In this document: positions 1 through 9,992 of the stretch, piece after piece
Layout of the letters: each line of letters opens with the position of its first letter
How positions within the stretch are numbered: position 1 is the stretch's first letter
Origin: Argyresthia goedartella
Lineage: Eukaryota; Arthropoda; Insecta; Lepidoptera; Argyresthiidae
Assembly: GCA_949825045.1 (NCBI GenBank)
Contig: OX463836.1
Location: forward strand, 15,600,329-15,664,328
DNA: 64,000 nucleotides
Direction of reading: 5' to 3'
Position numbers and translations under genes: made by a program
The notes under the pieces: model-generated
The model's database searches: none
The model's input: the letters and a program-made list of their open reading frames with translations, nothing else
Told to the model about the DNA's origin: nothing

Positions 1-423
1 TTGTAGAATAGATATTCTACTCTATTATTTTCTGTACCCACTAACGGTGCAGGAAGTCTTGAACACTTGAGGGAGCTGCCCCTCATGGTGTTATTCTGCG
101 TTACGATAGTAGCTAAGCTATCGGGGCGTTTATGTACTAAGGTTCTTATTTTAGTTCAAGGGATCTTGCTTATTTTTCAACTTCTGACAGTTAGTCTGGG
201 TGTTTATTTGGCTATAATAATGGCACCCTGTGTGTAAGGCTGTGTTTACACGATGTAAGTGTGAACTCTTGTATGAACTTAGTATGAATTCTGATGTCTG
301 ATTGTTGGTACGAATGTGTGATGTTTGTATGTAGTTGAGCTAGACTGTTAGTTATATATTTATCTGACATTGTAGATGGCGAGCTTTAGAGAATTTTATC
401 TTAAGTAGTTAATTTGGTAAGTT
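1..423. other. Unassigned spacer
   Basis: No reading frame of note on either strand and no RNA gene recognised. It lies just beyond the (TTTA)n tail of the neighbouring minus-strand non-LTR fragment, so it is probably the pre-insertion target sequence or an older repeat. Confidence 0.4.
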
Positions 424-436
424 AGTTTAGTTTAGT

Positions 437-471
<35 letters not shown>
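424..471 (-). repeat. (TTTA)n / (TAAA)n 3' tail of a non-LTR element
   Basis: Tandem TTTA units, read as TAAA on the minus strand. They lie downstream (in the minus sense) of a reverse-transcriptase C-terminus, which is where many insect non-LTR elements carry a short-repeat 3' tail. Confidence 0.7.
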
Positions 472-576
472 CATACGTGCTTGTGACCTAACAGTTAACA
501 AAAACCAAATTGACACAAACAGACATTAATTTAGAGTACAAAGAAACAGGTTATAAAGAACACAGACGTTACTTAC

Positions 577-1145
577 TTACTTATAACATAGACAAAAAGT
601 GGCGACTTTTGCGAATCCCGTCAAAGAACACTGGAACAAGTCCACCTCAGTCCTCTCTGATATGACATTAAAGAGAGCGAGCGCCCGCGTCACCGGCGCC
701 TCCCGCAGCATCGCCGTCCTCGCCAGCGGGATGTGGAACAGCTTGTGCGTCCTCGCCCGGAGGTAGTTGTTCGGCACATAGAGTCCCAACCGTGCCAATA
801 CTAACGGGTTTTCAAGCATGCCCCGGAACACCTTAAACACATATGTAGCAAGTGCGAGGCCCCTCCTGACTTCCAGCTCATTGTAACCAACCATGCCCAA
901 AACGAACAGGGTTGGATACATAAGCGGAAAGAAAGGATAGACCCCGTACCGCTTGAGATATAGGTACCTAATAAATCGATTTTGCACTTTCTCCACCATG
1001 ACGCTATATTTTGCTTCATGTGGGTGCCAGATAATTGCACTACTTTCCAGTTTGCTTCTAACCAAAGCATTGTACAAAGCACTTACAGCCTCAATGCTCC
1101 TTAGTATCTTAGTTATGCTAGTTAGTATCTTAGCGGATTTTATCA
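577..1145 (-). pseudogene. Non-LTR retrotransposon ORF2, C-terminal fragment
   Basis: The minus-strand frame encodes about 165-185 residues of the region after the reverse-transcriptase palm: a stretch around LYNALVRSKLESSAIIW, then VQNRFIRYLYLK, which match the thumb/C-terminal domain of Jockey/CR1-like ORF2 proteins. No endonuclease, no FADD catalytic box and no start codon are present, so it is a 5'-truncated copy, the usual product of incomplete target-primed reverse transcription. The frame stops near 577 and is followed by a 3' UTR and a (TAAA)n tail at 424-471, which gives the orientation. The clade is assigned by eye and could be Jockey or CR1. It is not expected to be functional. Confidence 0.75.
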
Positions 1146-1979
1146 GGTAAAATCCTACCCAAACAAGACGGGTATGTAACGTACTACCTCTTTGACCATA
1201 TTGGCTACTGGCGGATTAGCCAGATTAAAAGTACAACTATATAAATTCGGAAATTCGGATATGGAATCTCGTCTGGCAGCTGATTGTTTTTTTTGAGGCA
1301 GACATTGTTTGAGCTCTGTAACGTGAGGTTGTATCTTCTGCATCAAAAATTTTTAAGTCACGCCTTTAGTTGCGGCGATGGGCTAGTCCCTTTAGTTCTG
1401 TAATGGAGCTGAATGTTTAGTTGCTGTAAAGTGCAGTAGTTTATATGAAACTTCCCTACTATCCCCAATCCATGGGTAAGCATTGGTTCGTAGTTAGTCT
1501 TTCTTATTTTCGTGTATTTTATACTCTCTATGTATTTCCCTTTTCTATACAGTGTCTATTGGACTGCGGCACTCTTAGATCCTAATTACCCTAGGGCCCT
1601 CGTCGGAAGTCTCCGTGTGGGGAGCCGTCGCCTGATAGCTGGGCGCTGTAGCGCTTTTGTATTCCTATCATTCACACTGGTCTCTTTCCAGGGTTCCACG
1701 CTGAGGAGTAATATCCTCCTGGCGCTAACGGAGCTCTGAATCGGTTCCACGCCGTGGAGTAATATCCTCCTGGCGCTACCGCATAATCACTTGTTGACGT
1801 CTGGAGAAGTGGACCAGTTGGATTGAGTCTACCAAGGAGCTGAAATCTACAAATTCCCGGCGAGTCCCTATCCAGCGTTTCAACTATATCACCAATATTC
1901 GACTCACGACCCTGTGATTAATAAACGTATCTTGAGCCTGCCAACAATCTCTTTTGGTCAGGTGAGTCTCACTGTTTCA
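1146..1979. other. Unassigned stretch with a duplicated 36-bp palindromic motif
   Basis: No protein recognised. Two near-identical 36-bp units (1692-1727 and 1743-1778) each contain the palindromic core GGAGTAATATCCTCC. An AATAAA-like signal occurs near 1920. The texture resembles LTR or leader DNA of a retroelement, but no terminal TG/CA pair or primer-binding site could be fixed. Confidence 0.35.
1692..1778. repeat. Two 36-bp direct repeats with palindromic core
   Basis: Units at 1692-1727 and 1743-1778 are spaced 51 bp apart, start to start, and differ at only a few positions. Both contain GGAGTAATATCCTCC, whose two halves are self-complementary. Confidence 0.75.
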
Positions 1980-2358
1980 CCGTCAACCTCCTGTCTCTCT
2001 GCAAGGCCCGGGCGCGCCCTAGGCTCTTCTTGGTAGACAGGTTCTTCAGCCAACCAGGTATGACTGGCGGGCCAGCGTCAATGAGCACAGTGGTCCAACA
2101 CAGGTTATGTTTCTACTTGGTAAATACGAATCGGGCACGAAAATCCGAACTTTATCTGCTTCGAGAGACAACGGCACACTCAGCTATATTAATAATCCTG
2201 AGGGAATCCCGAATACATTCCAGATGCCCTTTGATTTAATTTCAACAACCTAATCAACACGCGTTTTCATTGCTAGGTGTTTTTTCTTTGTCTGTCAGTC
2301 GTCAAAACTGCCAGATTGACAGCTAACGTCAAATTAAAATGACCGTTCAGAAACCATA
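1980..2358. repeat. Interspersed repeat R, copy 1
   Basis: This stretch is repeated at 9993-10363 in the same orientation with high identity. Shared landmarks are CTCCTGTCTCTCTGCAAGG at the left, a TGGTAGACAGGTTCTTCAGCC segment, and GTTCAGAAACCATA at the right. Neither copy has clear terminal inverted repeats, poly-A tail or target duplication, so the class is unknown. It could be an internal or terminal piece of a larger element. The right end abuts a broken Merlin-like transposase. Confidence 0.7.
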
Positions 2359-2361
2359 GAT

Positions 2362-3045
2362 CGAATATCGATTTGGAATCGAACACTTGCTTTCGTCTAT
2401 CTGGACCACCTTGCCTGGGCCACCGATTTTTCCTTTTTTGGCTTGTTTGTGCCTTTGGTATTTGACTACCACTTCCCTACAATAATTATACCAATCTACA
2501 ATGGTGACCCGGGACAGGGATTGCTCTTCCTTTTTTGTGAAATCTTCCACAATGGCTGTCATTGTATCGAATTTTCGAGCAAAACAATACATAAGATAGA
2601 ACATTGTAGGCTTTTCTAGCTTAGCATTTTCGAACCAGGTTCCAATTGTCCTGGAAACGAAGTTCTTATTCTTGCAGCTGCCCTTTTGGCACATAAACGT
2701 GCCAACTGAGTTGTTTTTGTAGTACACCACTTTCATAGGTGTGCGGTGTGTACGGCACAGTCTTGATGTTTCAACCAGGCCTTGCTGTTCAGCAAAGACC
2801 ACACACTTTTCTCTGGTGTTCAACTTTTCTATCAATTTCCCTATATTCCACATGGCGGCTACTTCAGCAGAGTATAAATTTCGCCGAACAAACTATTCAT
2901 CGTCGTCGGAACTATAATCCGACATTGATGATTGCGCTTCTTCTACTTCCAAACGACGCCGAGTTCCACCACTCGTCGATGGTTGCTCTCCATCTTGCAC
3001 CTGCCGCCGTCGAGAAGCACCGCTCGTCGATGGTTCGTCCTCCAT
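2362..3045 (-). pseudogene. Merlin-like (IS1595/ISXO2-type) transposase, 3'-truncated
   Basis: The frame begins at a methionine near 3045 with a low-complexity acidic/Ser N-terminus (two EPSTSG/QPSTSG blocks and a YSSDDDE run). After one in-frame TAG near 2893 it continues through CRTHRTPMKVVYYKN, a Cys pair in FMCQKGSC, the segment RTIGTWFENAKLEK, and KVVQIDESK. That last motif is where DDE transposases of the ISXO2/IS1595 (Merlin) group carry their first catalytic Asp. The frame then runs into repeat R copy 1 and stops, so the rest of the DDE domain is lost. Known for the family: cut-and-paste DNA transposition related to bacterial IS1016. Inferred: dead, because of truncation and the nonsense codon. 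The nonsense could instead mark a separate upstream exon. Confidence 0.7.
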
Positions 3046-3640
3046 TTCAAACAGCAAATCGATGTCCGGGGTAACAGCAGAGGTCAATAGTAATTGCGAG
3101 CAAGGGTCCAAAATACAAGCAGAGGCCGGTCGGTTGTAGGATACACAAAACAAGTCTAAAGGGATAGCCAAAGTCGTCGTAAATAACAGAAATAACACAG
3201 AAAAGTACATTCGCGTAGCTACGAGAGAAACGGAATGAAGATGCATCATTTTTCGACCACAGACGAACATTAATGTCAATACCACAGACAAAACGTCATA
3301 ATTTTGTCTGTGAATTGTACTATTTTTGTCTGTGAATGGTACTTTTGCGTTTCGTTTCGCCGATTTTCGTAGTAAAATGCGTTTCGTTTACCAATCTTCA
3401 ATGTGGATTTCCAGAAAAACTATGCATTTCCGCGCAAAAAGAAAAGCACTTTGGTATGAAAAGCGAGTGCCAGCTATCCATTAAGCATATCATTTTATTC
3501 AAAAAAAGCTATATCGGTTTAAAAACCAACCCCTTACCAACACTCTGGCGGTACCTAAGATTAATTAGTTACAATGTAAAACGTGAGACATGAACCAGAC
3601 TAGTAAGATATCAAATAATTACATGGTAGGTTTATTCGAT
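3046..3640. other. Flank of the Merlin-like element, with a short palindrome
   Basis: The upstream flank contains CACAGACAAAA and its complement TTTTGTCTGTG about 8 nt apart near 3282-3311, with another TTTTGTCTGTGAATGGTAC copy shortly after. These may be terminal repeats of the Merlin-like element, but the partner end has been lost. No other gene seen. Confidence 0.4.
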
Positions 3641-5530
3641 AAACATAACTATTATAACCCATTTGATCCGTCTGCCGGCTAATACAATGCAGTACTCATT
3701 TTACGTACAACACTTGCATCCAAACAGGTTATAAAGCTTTTCGAATAAGCTATAACCACTCATTTGGGCCGTCTTCAGGCTTATACCAGGTAGTTCTCCT
3801 TTAATGAACTACCCTTATATCCAAACAAATAGTTATAAGCTTTGTGCACCACCATTTAAGCAAAACAAAAAACATAATAAGTCAAGAACTATGTCTATAA
3901 AAATAACTTTAAAAAACTTACTAACATGATCGTGACGCAGTGAAGACGGGGCGCGGTGGACCTGGAGAGCGAGCACTAGCGGTGACGTCTGTAGCTTGGT
4001 GTTACTACCAATGGTACAAATCAATTGATAATGTTCCTTTCACTTTTGGCCGTTTTATTGGAAATAAATGAGCATGCAAGTAATGTACAGTACAGGGTGT
4101 AATAATGTAGACGAGTTTGATTGATGACTTTCTAACCATATGAAAAACTGGATTACATGTATCAGATACGTATCACATAAGACTTAATGTTTTACAGACA
4201 ACTGATAGAGAATATCATTTGAACACCTTTACTTATGGTTCAATTATACCTCCATAAGAATTAATAAACCATTCCTTGCGTTTACCCCTACCTAGTAACA
4301 ACAACCTAGTATGTGCACAATGGTTGCAAATTTATATACGATTAAAATAAACTTGACTAATTAACATAATATAATGTGCTCTTCTACACCCTGTAGAAAT
4401 ATGCACACGCGCGGTGAAAAATACAACTACGCAGAAAATAAAAGAGGTAAAATAAAATAAATTAATTGTTACGACATACCGACAATCGGTAACGTGAGAC
4501 CATCATCCGCCGATTGCAAAGCAAATTAAATTAGGGTTTCCGCATATATATATTTTCCAAACCGATATTGACAACGTTGTTTAAACCACACCGCATGGGA
4601 AAAGACGTTGCGCTATATATGTGGTTATAGTATCTGTGGTTATATGTATATGTATCCATATCTGCAGGATCACTGAAGAATCCTACAGCTACGTTCATCA
4701 TCATATCATCTGTGTAAAAAAAGAAGAACCAACGATTAGATGCAGGTTCATCGTCTAACAGAAATCAAGCATCGTTGGGGAAAAAATCGGATTATGTTTC
4801 GATTAGAGTTAGACCAATGCGATCACCCTAAGTAGATCAGTATAAGTAACACTTGTACTTGTAAATATAACTTGAAATAGAATCATTTTATTAGTGTGAA
4901 GCAAAGCTGCTGGAGTCGTTGTGTATAATTAATCCATGAAATTATGTCTAACTCAATTACAAAACTCCCTGTGAGCCAGGCTTTCAAGAAATACAAAGCA
5001 GATCTGGTTGGGATTAGTAAATCAGACATATTTTCTGGATTATTATGCATTTATGATCTCTGTGCTATTTGAAAAACTTTATAATAGTTGTTTGGATACT
5101 AGGGTAGTACATAGAAGGAGGACTACCTGGTATTAACCGGGAGACAGACCAAACAAAGATTTGAAGTTTTCAATAACTCTTTAGTGGATAAACTAACTAG
5201 TAGTGATAATGATAACTCTAGTGTAGACATTTACCTATGTCGAAATCAAAGTGTAAAGTGGTTTGTGTTGCTGTGCAGAGAAATGATAAGTTGAAAATAG
5301 TGTACAAAGCTTATAACCATTTGATTGGATGCAAGTGTGGTACGGAAAATGAGTACCACATTGTATTAGCCGGTAGACGGACCAATGAGTGATTATATTT
5401 TTGGAATTTTGTTTAAAAGCTTATGAAATTACTTGTCTGGATGCAAGTGTGGTACGTAAAATGAGTACCACATTGTATTAGCCGGAAGACGGACCAATGA
5501 GTGATTATATTTTTGGAATTGATCGGTAAA
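3640..5530. mobile_element. Non-autonomous element with compound inverted repeats
   Basis: The left arm (about 3640-3850) and the right arm (about 5075-5515) are inverted copies of each other. They are built from several units of roughly 90-100 bp that contain GTTTGGATGCAAGTGT, AAAATGAGTACC and TTAGCCGG.AGACGGACC. Two units occur on the left and three on the right, the last two in tandem at about 5305-5400 and 5410-5515. The roughly 1.2 kb between the arms has no reading frame. This architecture fits a fold-back or MITE-like DNA element mobilised in trans. I could not identify a superfamily or a target duplication, and the exact outer ends are uncertain. Confidence 0.6.
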
Positions 5531-5600
5531 CCCTATGAAACGCTTTTAGATATTTCCGTTGCGAATTCACAAATCAGCGATCCGTCCGTCCAACGATTAG

Positions 5601-5880
5601 AAAACCCCATTGTTTGTTCTGGATCAGATATGAGGGAACCGATATCTGAGATCGGTGCATAGTCGATCGATTCGAAAACCCCATTGTTTGTTCTGGATCA
5701 CATCTTGTCTACTGTAGGAAACCACTTGTAGATATGTGATCCAGAACAAACATATGAGGGAACCGATATCTGAGATCGGTGCATTGCATAGTCGATCGAT
5801 TCGAAAACCCCATTGTTTGTTCTGGATCACATCTTGTCTACTGTAGGAAATCCCTTGTAGATATGTGATCCAGAATATAC
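5601..5880. repeat. Tandem repeat with embedded 19-bp hairpin
   Basis: Three units begin AAAACCCCATTGTTTG at 5601, 5675 and 5804. The second holds a perfect hairpin, arms 5685-5703 and 5734-5752 with a 30-nt loop. The third has the same hairpin slightly eroded. The first unit lacks the loop and right arm. Confidence 0.8.
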
Positions 5881-5885
5881 TATTA

Positions 5886-6077
5886 TTACCTACTGTTGCG
5901 ATCCCTTCTAAACACCGAGTAATCGTTGCTGAATAATTCTGCGCTAGACACACTTTCCAGCAGCCAAGTCTCACATAGCACAATTATCTGATAATTAGGA
6001 TATAAGTCTACATTACGTCTAAAATCAGTAGTTTTTGAGCGCAATCCTCTAACATTTTGATAGTAAATGTTAAGCAT
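5886..6077 (-). pseudogene. Non-LTR endonuclease N-terminus fragment
   Basis: The minus frame reads IYYQNVRGLRSKTTDFRRN, then IIVLCETWL and YSVFRRDRNS. These are the first two motifs (N in the QN position, E in CETWL) of the apurinic/apyrimidinic-type endonuclease that opens ORF2 of CR1/Jockey-like retrotransposons. The same motifs occur in the larger copies at 56.9 kb and 63.9 kb, so all three may be related families. Only about 64 residues survive; the frame ends against the tandem repeat at 5880. It is a dead remnant. Confidence 0.75.
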
Positions 6078-6283
6078 TTGTGCCTAAAGGTAGCGGTTCG
6101 CGCCGCGACAGAGACAAGCGACCGAGACACGAAACCGCGACCGGAGACCGCGACACGTGTCTCGGTCTCGCAGCATGTACTTTAGGTTGAGACCGAGACT
6201 AGCGACCGCGACAGTGTCTCTTCACGACCGAGAAGCGTATTATCGGTGAGTCTGTCGGTGTAGTCAGTTGTGTTTGTGTCACG

Positions 6284-6589
6284 ATGGAAAACCGAAAAAG
6301 AATGGTGGAACTTCTATTGGAGGAAGAAGAAGACGATGATTTGCTGTTGTATTATTATTACAAACACAAAAGAAGAAGATTACCTACTAAGGAATTGTAT
6401 TTAAATAGAGGCCAAGAAGGATCATTTTCGCTATTAGTGAAGAAGCACCTAATAGCTGATGACTATATATTCAGGAAGTAATTTCGGCTGAATAAAACAC
6501 AGTTTGATTATGTATTAAGTTTACTGAAAAAAAACAATGAAACAAAAAGGAAGAATATCGTTGACAGAAAAATTAGCACTAACTCTAAG
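6284..6589 (+). pseudogene. PIF/Harbinger transposase, first exon remnant
   Basis: The frame starts MENRKRMVELLLEEEEDD, followed by YYYYKHKRRR, a texture typical of the N-terminus of insect Harbinger transposases. After an in-frame TAA at about 6479 the same frame continues with FDYVLSLLKK, corresponding to the conserved FxYILSLI segment. It ends at AAG followed by GTAAGT (6590), a plausible 5' splice site where this family often has an intron. The downstream DDE exons are absent; the next sequence is a minus-strand fragment at 6598 and then an LTR. The upstream GC-rich GAGAC-rich tract (6100-6230) may be the subterminal region. An internal deletion probably removed the catalytic part. Confidence 0.6.
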
Positions 6590-6597
6590 GTAAGTTT

Positions 6598-6795
6598 TCA
6601 CAAATTTTGGAAATCGTTCTGGTCGAATTGTTGGTCAAAAATGCTTTCAAATTGTCCGCTCGAATTATTAGGTAATTGGCGAGATGTTAAATCAATCAAT
6701 TCACTCTGAGATTGAGATTCTGATGAAGCTGCGCTTATTGGAGAATATGAATTGTATGATGAATTTGAATGATACGGTAATTGGCGAGGTGACAA
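6598..6795 (-). pseudogene. Possible Harbinger accessory (MADF/Myb-like) protein fragment
   Basis: A 65-residue minus-strand frame rich in Ser, Gln and Asn, including ISAASSESQSQSELIDLTS. No domain is recognisable. It faces the Harbinger transposase remnant, and autonomous PIF/Harbinger elements carry a second, DNA-binding gene in the opposite orientation (see 22573-23500 for a clear example). The Ser/Gln-rich stretch would fit the linker of such a protein. This is context-based inference; it could be a chance frame. Confidence 0.3.
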
Positions 6796-6837
6796 ATTAC
6801 TGTTAGACCACAGACCATGATCACCATTAAAAGTTAG

Positions 6838-7205
6838 TTGTAGGGCCAGCTTTGAATCACGTTGGTCACATTAATTATTTTATCTTTCTACCACTGGCTT
6901 GAGTCGTTTATTAATTAATGTTATAAATATCGTACCGGCATTACTAAATGGCAGTACGATATTTAAACATCTCGCTTAGTCATTTCAGGCATGACTCATC
7001 GCTCACCGATCATGCGATCAGTAATAAGACCGAGCCTATATAAAGGGAGTTTGCCTACAGCTCGGGCATTCTGTGTCGAACAGTCGAAGTGTGCGGACGT
7101 GAGCCAAGCACGTCTTGAGTTTATAGTGAATATTGTGAAATTTAGGAGATAATTAATAAAACGTAAGGACTTCACAAGTGAGTTTGATTCCGCTCCAACA
7201 ACTCA
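6838..7205 (+). repeat. Probable 5' LTR of a Ty3/Gypsy element
   Basis: The stretch has a TG start (TGTAGGGCC), a TATA box in a promoter-like setting (TATATAAAGGG, about 7037), an AATAAAA signal near 7157, and is followed about 1.6 kb later by a Gypsy-type gag on the same strand. The right boundary, near CAACTCAGAAAGTGGGACACG, is only approximate because no second LTR is available for comparison. Confidence 0.5.
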
Positions 7206-8244
7206 GAAAGTGGGACACGAACAGAATTTTTTTAAACATTCATACCACGTCCACGCTGAAAACGTAAGTCTTGAAACCAATTAACTTTTATATTTGTATA
7301 GGATTGCACGAAAAAAAAATTTTTTTCTCTCTTCTTTATATCCTTTTCTCACTGTGCTGAAATATTTATCATGTGTTACGCACGGCACATTGCAATTAAA
7401 ACTTCTAACCAAACTTTGTGTGCTATATTGAATTGAATAGAGTTCAACTAGTTTACTTCATAGAGGATAAACATACTGTACTGTAGGGGAGTCCTACGAC
7501 TTGTTTTTAACTTGGATCCAATAAATTTATTTCGAGTTTTAAGTCAATGTTTTCATAAACATTATTACAAACTTTTCGCAACATAATTACTACAAGTTAC
7601 TATCAACAGGCACATTATTTTCCTAAAAGCAGTATTATGCAAAGTTGGTGAGTCAAATAACAATAGAACTTTGTTTATTACCTTGGTGAAATAGTCATTG
7701 CCAATACCAATTACTATGCAGTACACATTCTCATTTATAACTGAACATTAAGTAAATCCAAATTATTATAATTGATATCAGAGCCACGACAATTAATTAT
7801 AGTTGGAGAAATATATCAACAAAAATACAAAGACGAAACGCAATCACAAAGGATAAATACCTGAATATACAGCAATACCAGTCGTACGATGTCATTTCAC
7901 TTCTCTTCGAATTCATTTATACAACTACAATCTCATTCACTACCAAGTATTAAGGATGCATTAAAGTCAATACTCAACATCGCTACAAAATTTGAAAACA
8001 GAACGGTACTTTTCATAATTTTGATCAATCACAGATACGCACTTCACACTACACTGTATAATATAACCATGTCTTTATACTAAGCTTTCACAAGACAACT
8101 CGTCTCTTGCTGCCTCATTATCATTAGGATTTGATTTCAAAAACTAAACCAAAGCAGATGGGTAGATCGTTTCAATTGAGTCAACAAAGAGGCACGCATC
8201 TACGAAGACTCTTACGAATATTACATAACATAGCAACACACCTT
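7206..8244 (+). other. Leader region between LTR and gag
   Basis: AT-rich, with no convincing gene. A GTAAGT at about 7262 is a candidate 5' splice site. Otherwise I see nothing in it. Confidence 0.4.
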
Positions 8245-8498
8245 TTTCACATCCGTGGTGGCAGAGGCACAACTGACTCGGTCAGTTATTCAATGCTTCA
8301 TATTCCATGACAGGGGGCTAACCCATCGCCGCAGCTATGGAGTAATGAAGGTTTCCTCACGGTGTTTTTCATCACCGTTAGAACGTCCGTATAATGTACT
8401 ACTTAAAATAAATTATCTCGTTCGTACATGGTCAGGAATCGAACCTGCAACTCCTGTGTGATAAGCAAGTGTGATAGTCATTATTCCACGGAGCTCTT
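8245..8498 (-). mobile_element. tRNA-derived SINE
   Basis: Read on the minus strand, it starts GAGCTCCGTGGAATAATGAC and contains GCAGGTTCGATTCCTGACC, an excellent RNA polymerase III B box; the first part contains an A-box-like TGG.NTAATGAC. The tRNA-like head is followed by ACGGTGATGAAAAACACC and GTGAGGAAACCTTC, a body segment I recognise from widespread lepidopteran SINEs. The copy sits in the leader of the Gypsy element. It is not a functional tRNA: no acceptor stem closes and there is an unrelated 3' body. Confidence 0.8.
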
Positions 8499-8820
8499 AT
8501 AGCGATAATATTTTAACAGCTCAAGTATATTTGTATGTAGATAAAATATTATATATAATATCAACACTACAACATTCCATTCTCGCAATTAGGTAGCCCC
8601 ATCGTAAGCGATGAATACAGAAGAAACGTATTATCATGTATAAGAAAATTGGAGTCACATACTTACATTATAACACAAAATCAGTATCAAATTACACTCA
8701 CAAAAATATTTACTAGATTAGGTAGCATATTTACAACAAAGTTACACCTTATTAAGATATTCTAGTTATAATATAACACTTGATGGTAGTTTCAGATAAA
8801 AAAAAATAATAATATGGACA

Positions 8821-9120
8821 TTATGGATGGTGATGAAGGAACTAGTCACATGTTTGCCCACGATAATAGGATGAGTGACGGAAATAAGTCAAATGATGAA
8901 ACAGGTCACAGGTATGCCCAAGATAAAGGGATGAGTGACGGAATCAATCCCGAAGGAGGGACAAGTCACAGGTTTGCCCGAGGTAATGGGATGAGTCACA
9001 AAAATAACTCGGAAGCGGAAACATGTCACAGGTATGCCCACAATGAAGGGATGAGTGACGGAATCAATCCCGAAGAAGGGACAAGTCACAGGTTTGCCCA
9101 AGGCAATGGGTTGAGTGACA
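8821..9120 (+). repeat. 60-bp (20-residue) tandem repeat in gag
   Basis: Five units with an exact 60-bp period. Each encodes a variant of GTSHRFAQGNGMSDGINPEE. The period is a multiple of three, so copy number can change without breaking the frame. Confidence 0.85.
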
Positions 9121-9465
9121 GGATTGGACGCAAGGATGAAGGAAGGCAAAGTAGGAGCCGTAAAAGGAAAAACTACCAATCTCGCAGTAGGAGCAGCAGT
9201 TCTGATGAGGAAGTCAGTCACAGGATAAGGAAGGTGTCGCGGAAAAATATAGGTGACCAACAATTATATAGTGTCGATTCTCGTGCCAAGTCACCGATAC
9301 TCAAAAGTTTGCCTGTAAAAGGATTTAATTTTAATACAGAGACAAGTACAAATGATATATTGCATAAATTTATAAGTATATTGCACGATGTCAAAAGCTA
9401 AGGCCAAGAATCTCGTTCAATCAAAACGTGATACCAGAATTCGATCCGACGATCTTTATATAATA

Positions 9466-9519
9466 TAAGCCAGGTCAAAATTGTTTGGTTCTTTAACCAA
9501 ACAATTTTGACCTGGCTTA
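9466..9519. repeat. Perfect 25-bp inverted repeat, 4-nt loop
   Basis: Arms 9466-9490 and 9495-9519 are exactly complementary around CTTT. The right arm is gag coding sequence (QTILTWLT); the left arm is its reversed copy, lying where the gag frame is broken. Confidence 0.95.
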
Positions 9520-9860
9520 CCAAAGTAGAGGAATGCGCAGAAATATATGGATGGGAAGAAAAAGAAATTATACACTACGCATTACCAAAATTGACAAGAG
9601 TTGCCAAAGATTGGTATCAGGGTTTACCGACATTACTATATTCATGGTCTGAATGGAAAAAGAAGTTACTAGAATCATTCCCATGTCGCGATGACTACGC
9701 TGAGCTTTTGACTGAAATGCTCTCTTTAAATGTTAAGTATGGAGATCCGTTGGAGCAGTATTATTATGCGAAGGTTAACCTACTGAACAGATGTAAAATA
9801 TATGGGAGACAGGCCATAGATTGCATTTTGTATGGGGTGGAGGACTGTTCAGGCTTCTCA

Positions 9861-9992
9861 GCACCTAATGACCTCGTAGGGGCCCATCAGCTACGAGGTA
9901 GCGTAACGATCAGTTGCCGAGAAGTGTGAACGTCGGCGATTCACCGAGCTGAAGTAATTGGGGTCGATCTAACCTGGTCTGTGCTTCGGTCC
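9861..9992. other. Junction sequence between truncated gag and repeat R
   Basis: Unassigned 130 bp containing a CCTCGTAGGGGCCCATCAGCT segment and its near-complement AGCTACGAGG. Gag similarity ends here. Confidence 0.4.

Larger units (their letters stand above)
8814..9860 (+). pseudogene. Ty3/Gypsy gag, frameshifted and 3'-truncated
   Basis: The first segment (8814-9401) is a hydrophilic domain of about 195 residues with 20-residue repeats, then an Arg/Ser-rich patch (KNYQSRSRSSSSDEE). In another frame, near 9425, comes NVIPEFDPT, and from about 9507 the capsid-like region TWLTKVEECAEIYGWEEKE, KDWYQGLPTLLYSWSEWKK and LLTEMLSLNVKYGDPLEQYY. This is the retrotransposon-gag domain of Ty3/Gypsy elements, which forms the virus-like particle core. 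The frames are separated by a stop/frameshift and a 25-bp perfect palindrome (9466-9519) at the point of the break. The protein is lost after YGVEDCSG (about 9860); zinc knuckle and pol are missing, and repeat R copy 2 follows. Confidence 0.75.

Noticed and set aside
8425..8498. Possible tRNA gene on the minus strand
   Set aside because: The A and B boxes are tRNA-like, but the acceptor stem does not close and a SINE body follows directly.
8889..9263. 124-residue minus-strand frame
   Set aside because: Mirror of the 60-bp repeat in gag; the plus-strand frame continues into a recognisable gag.
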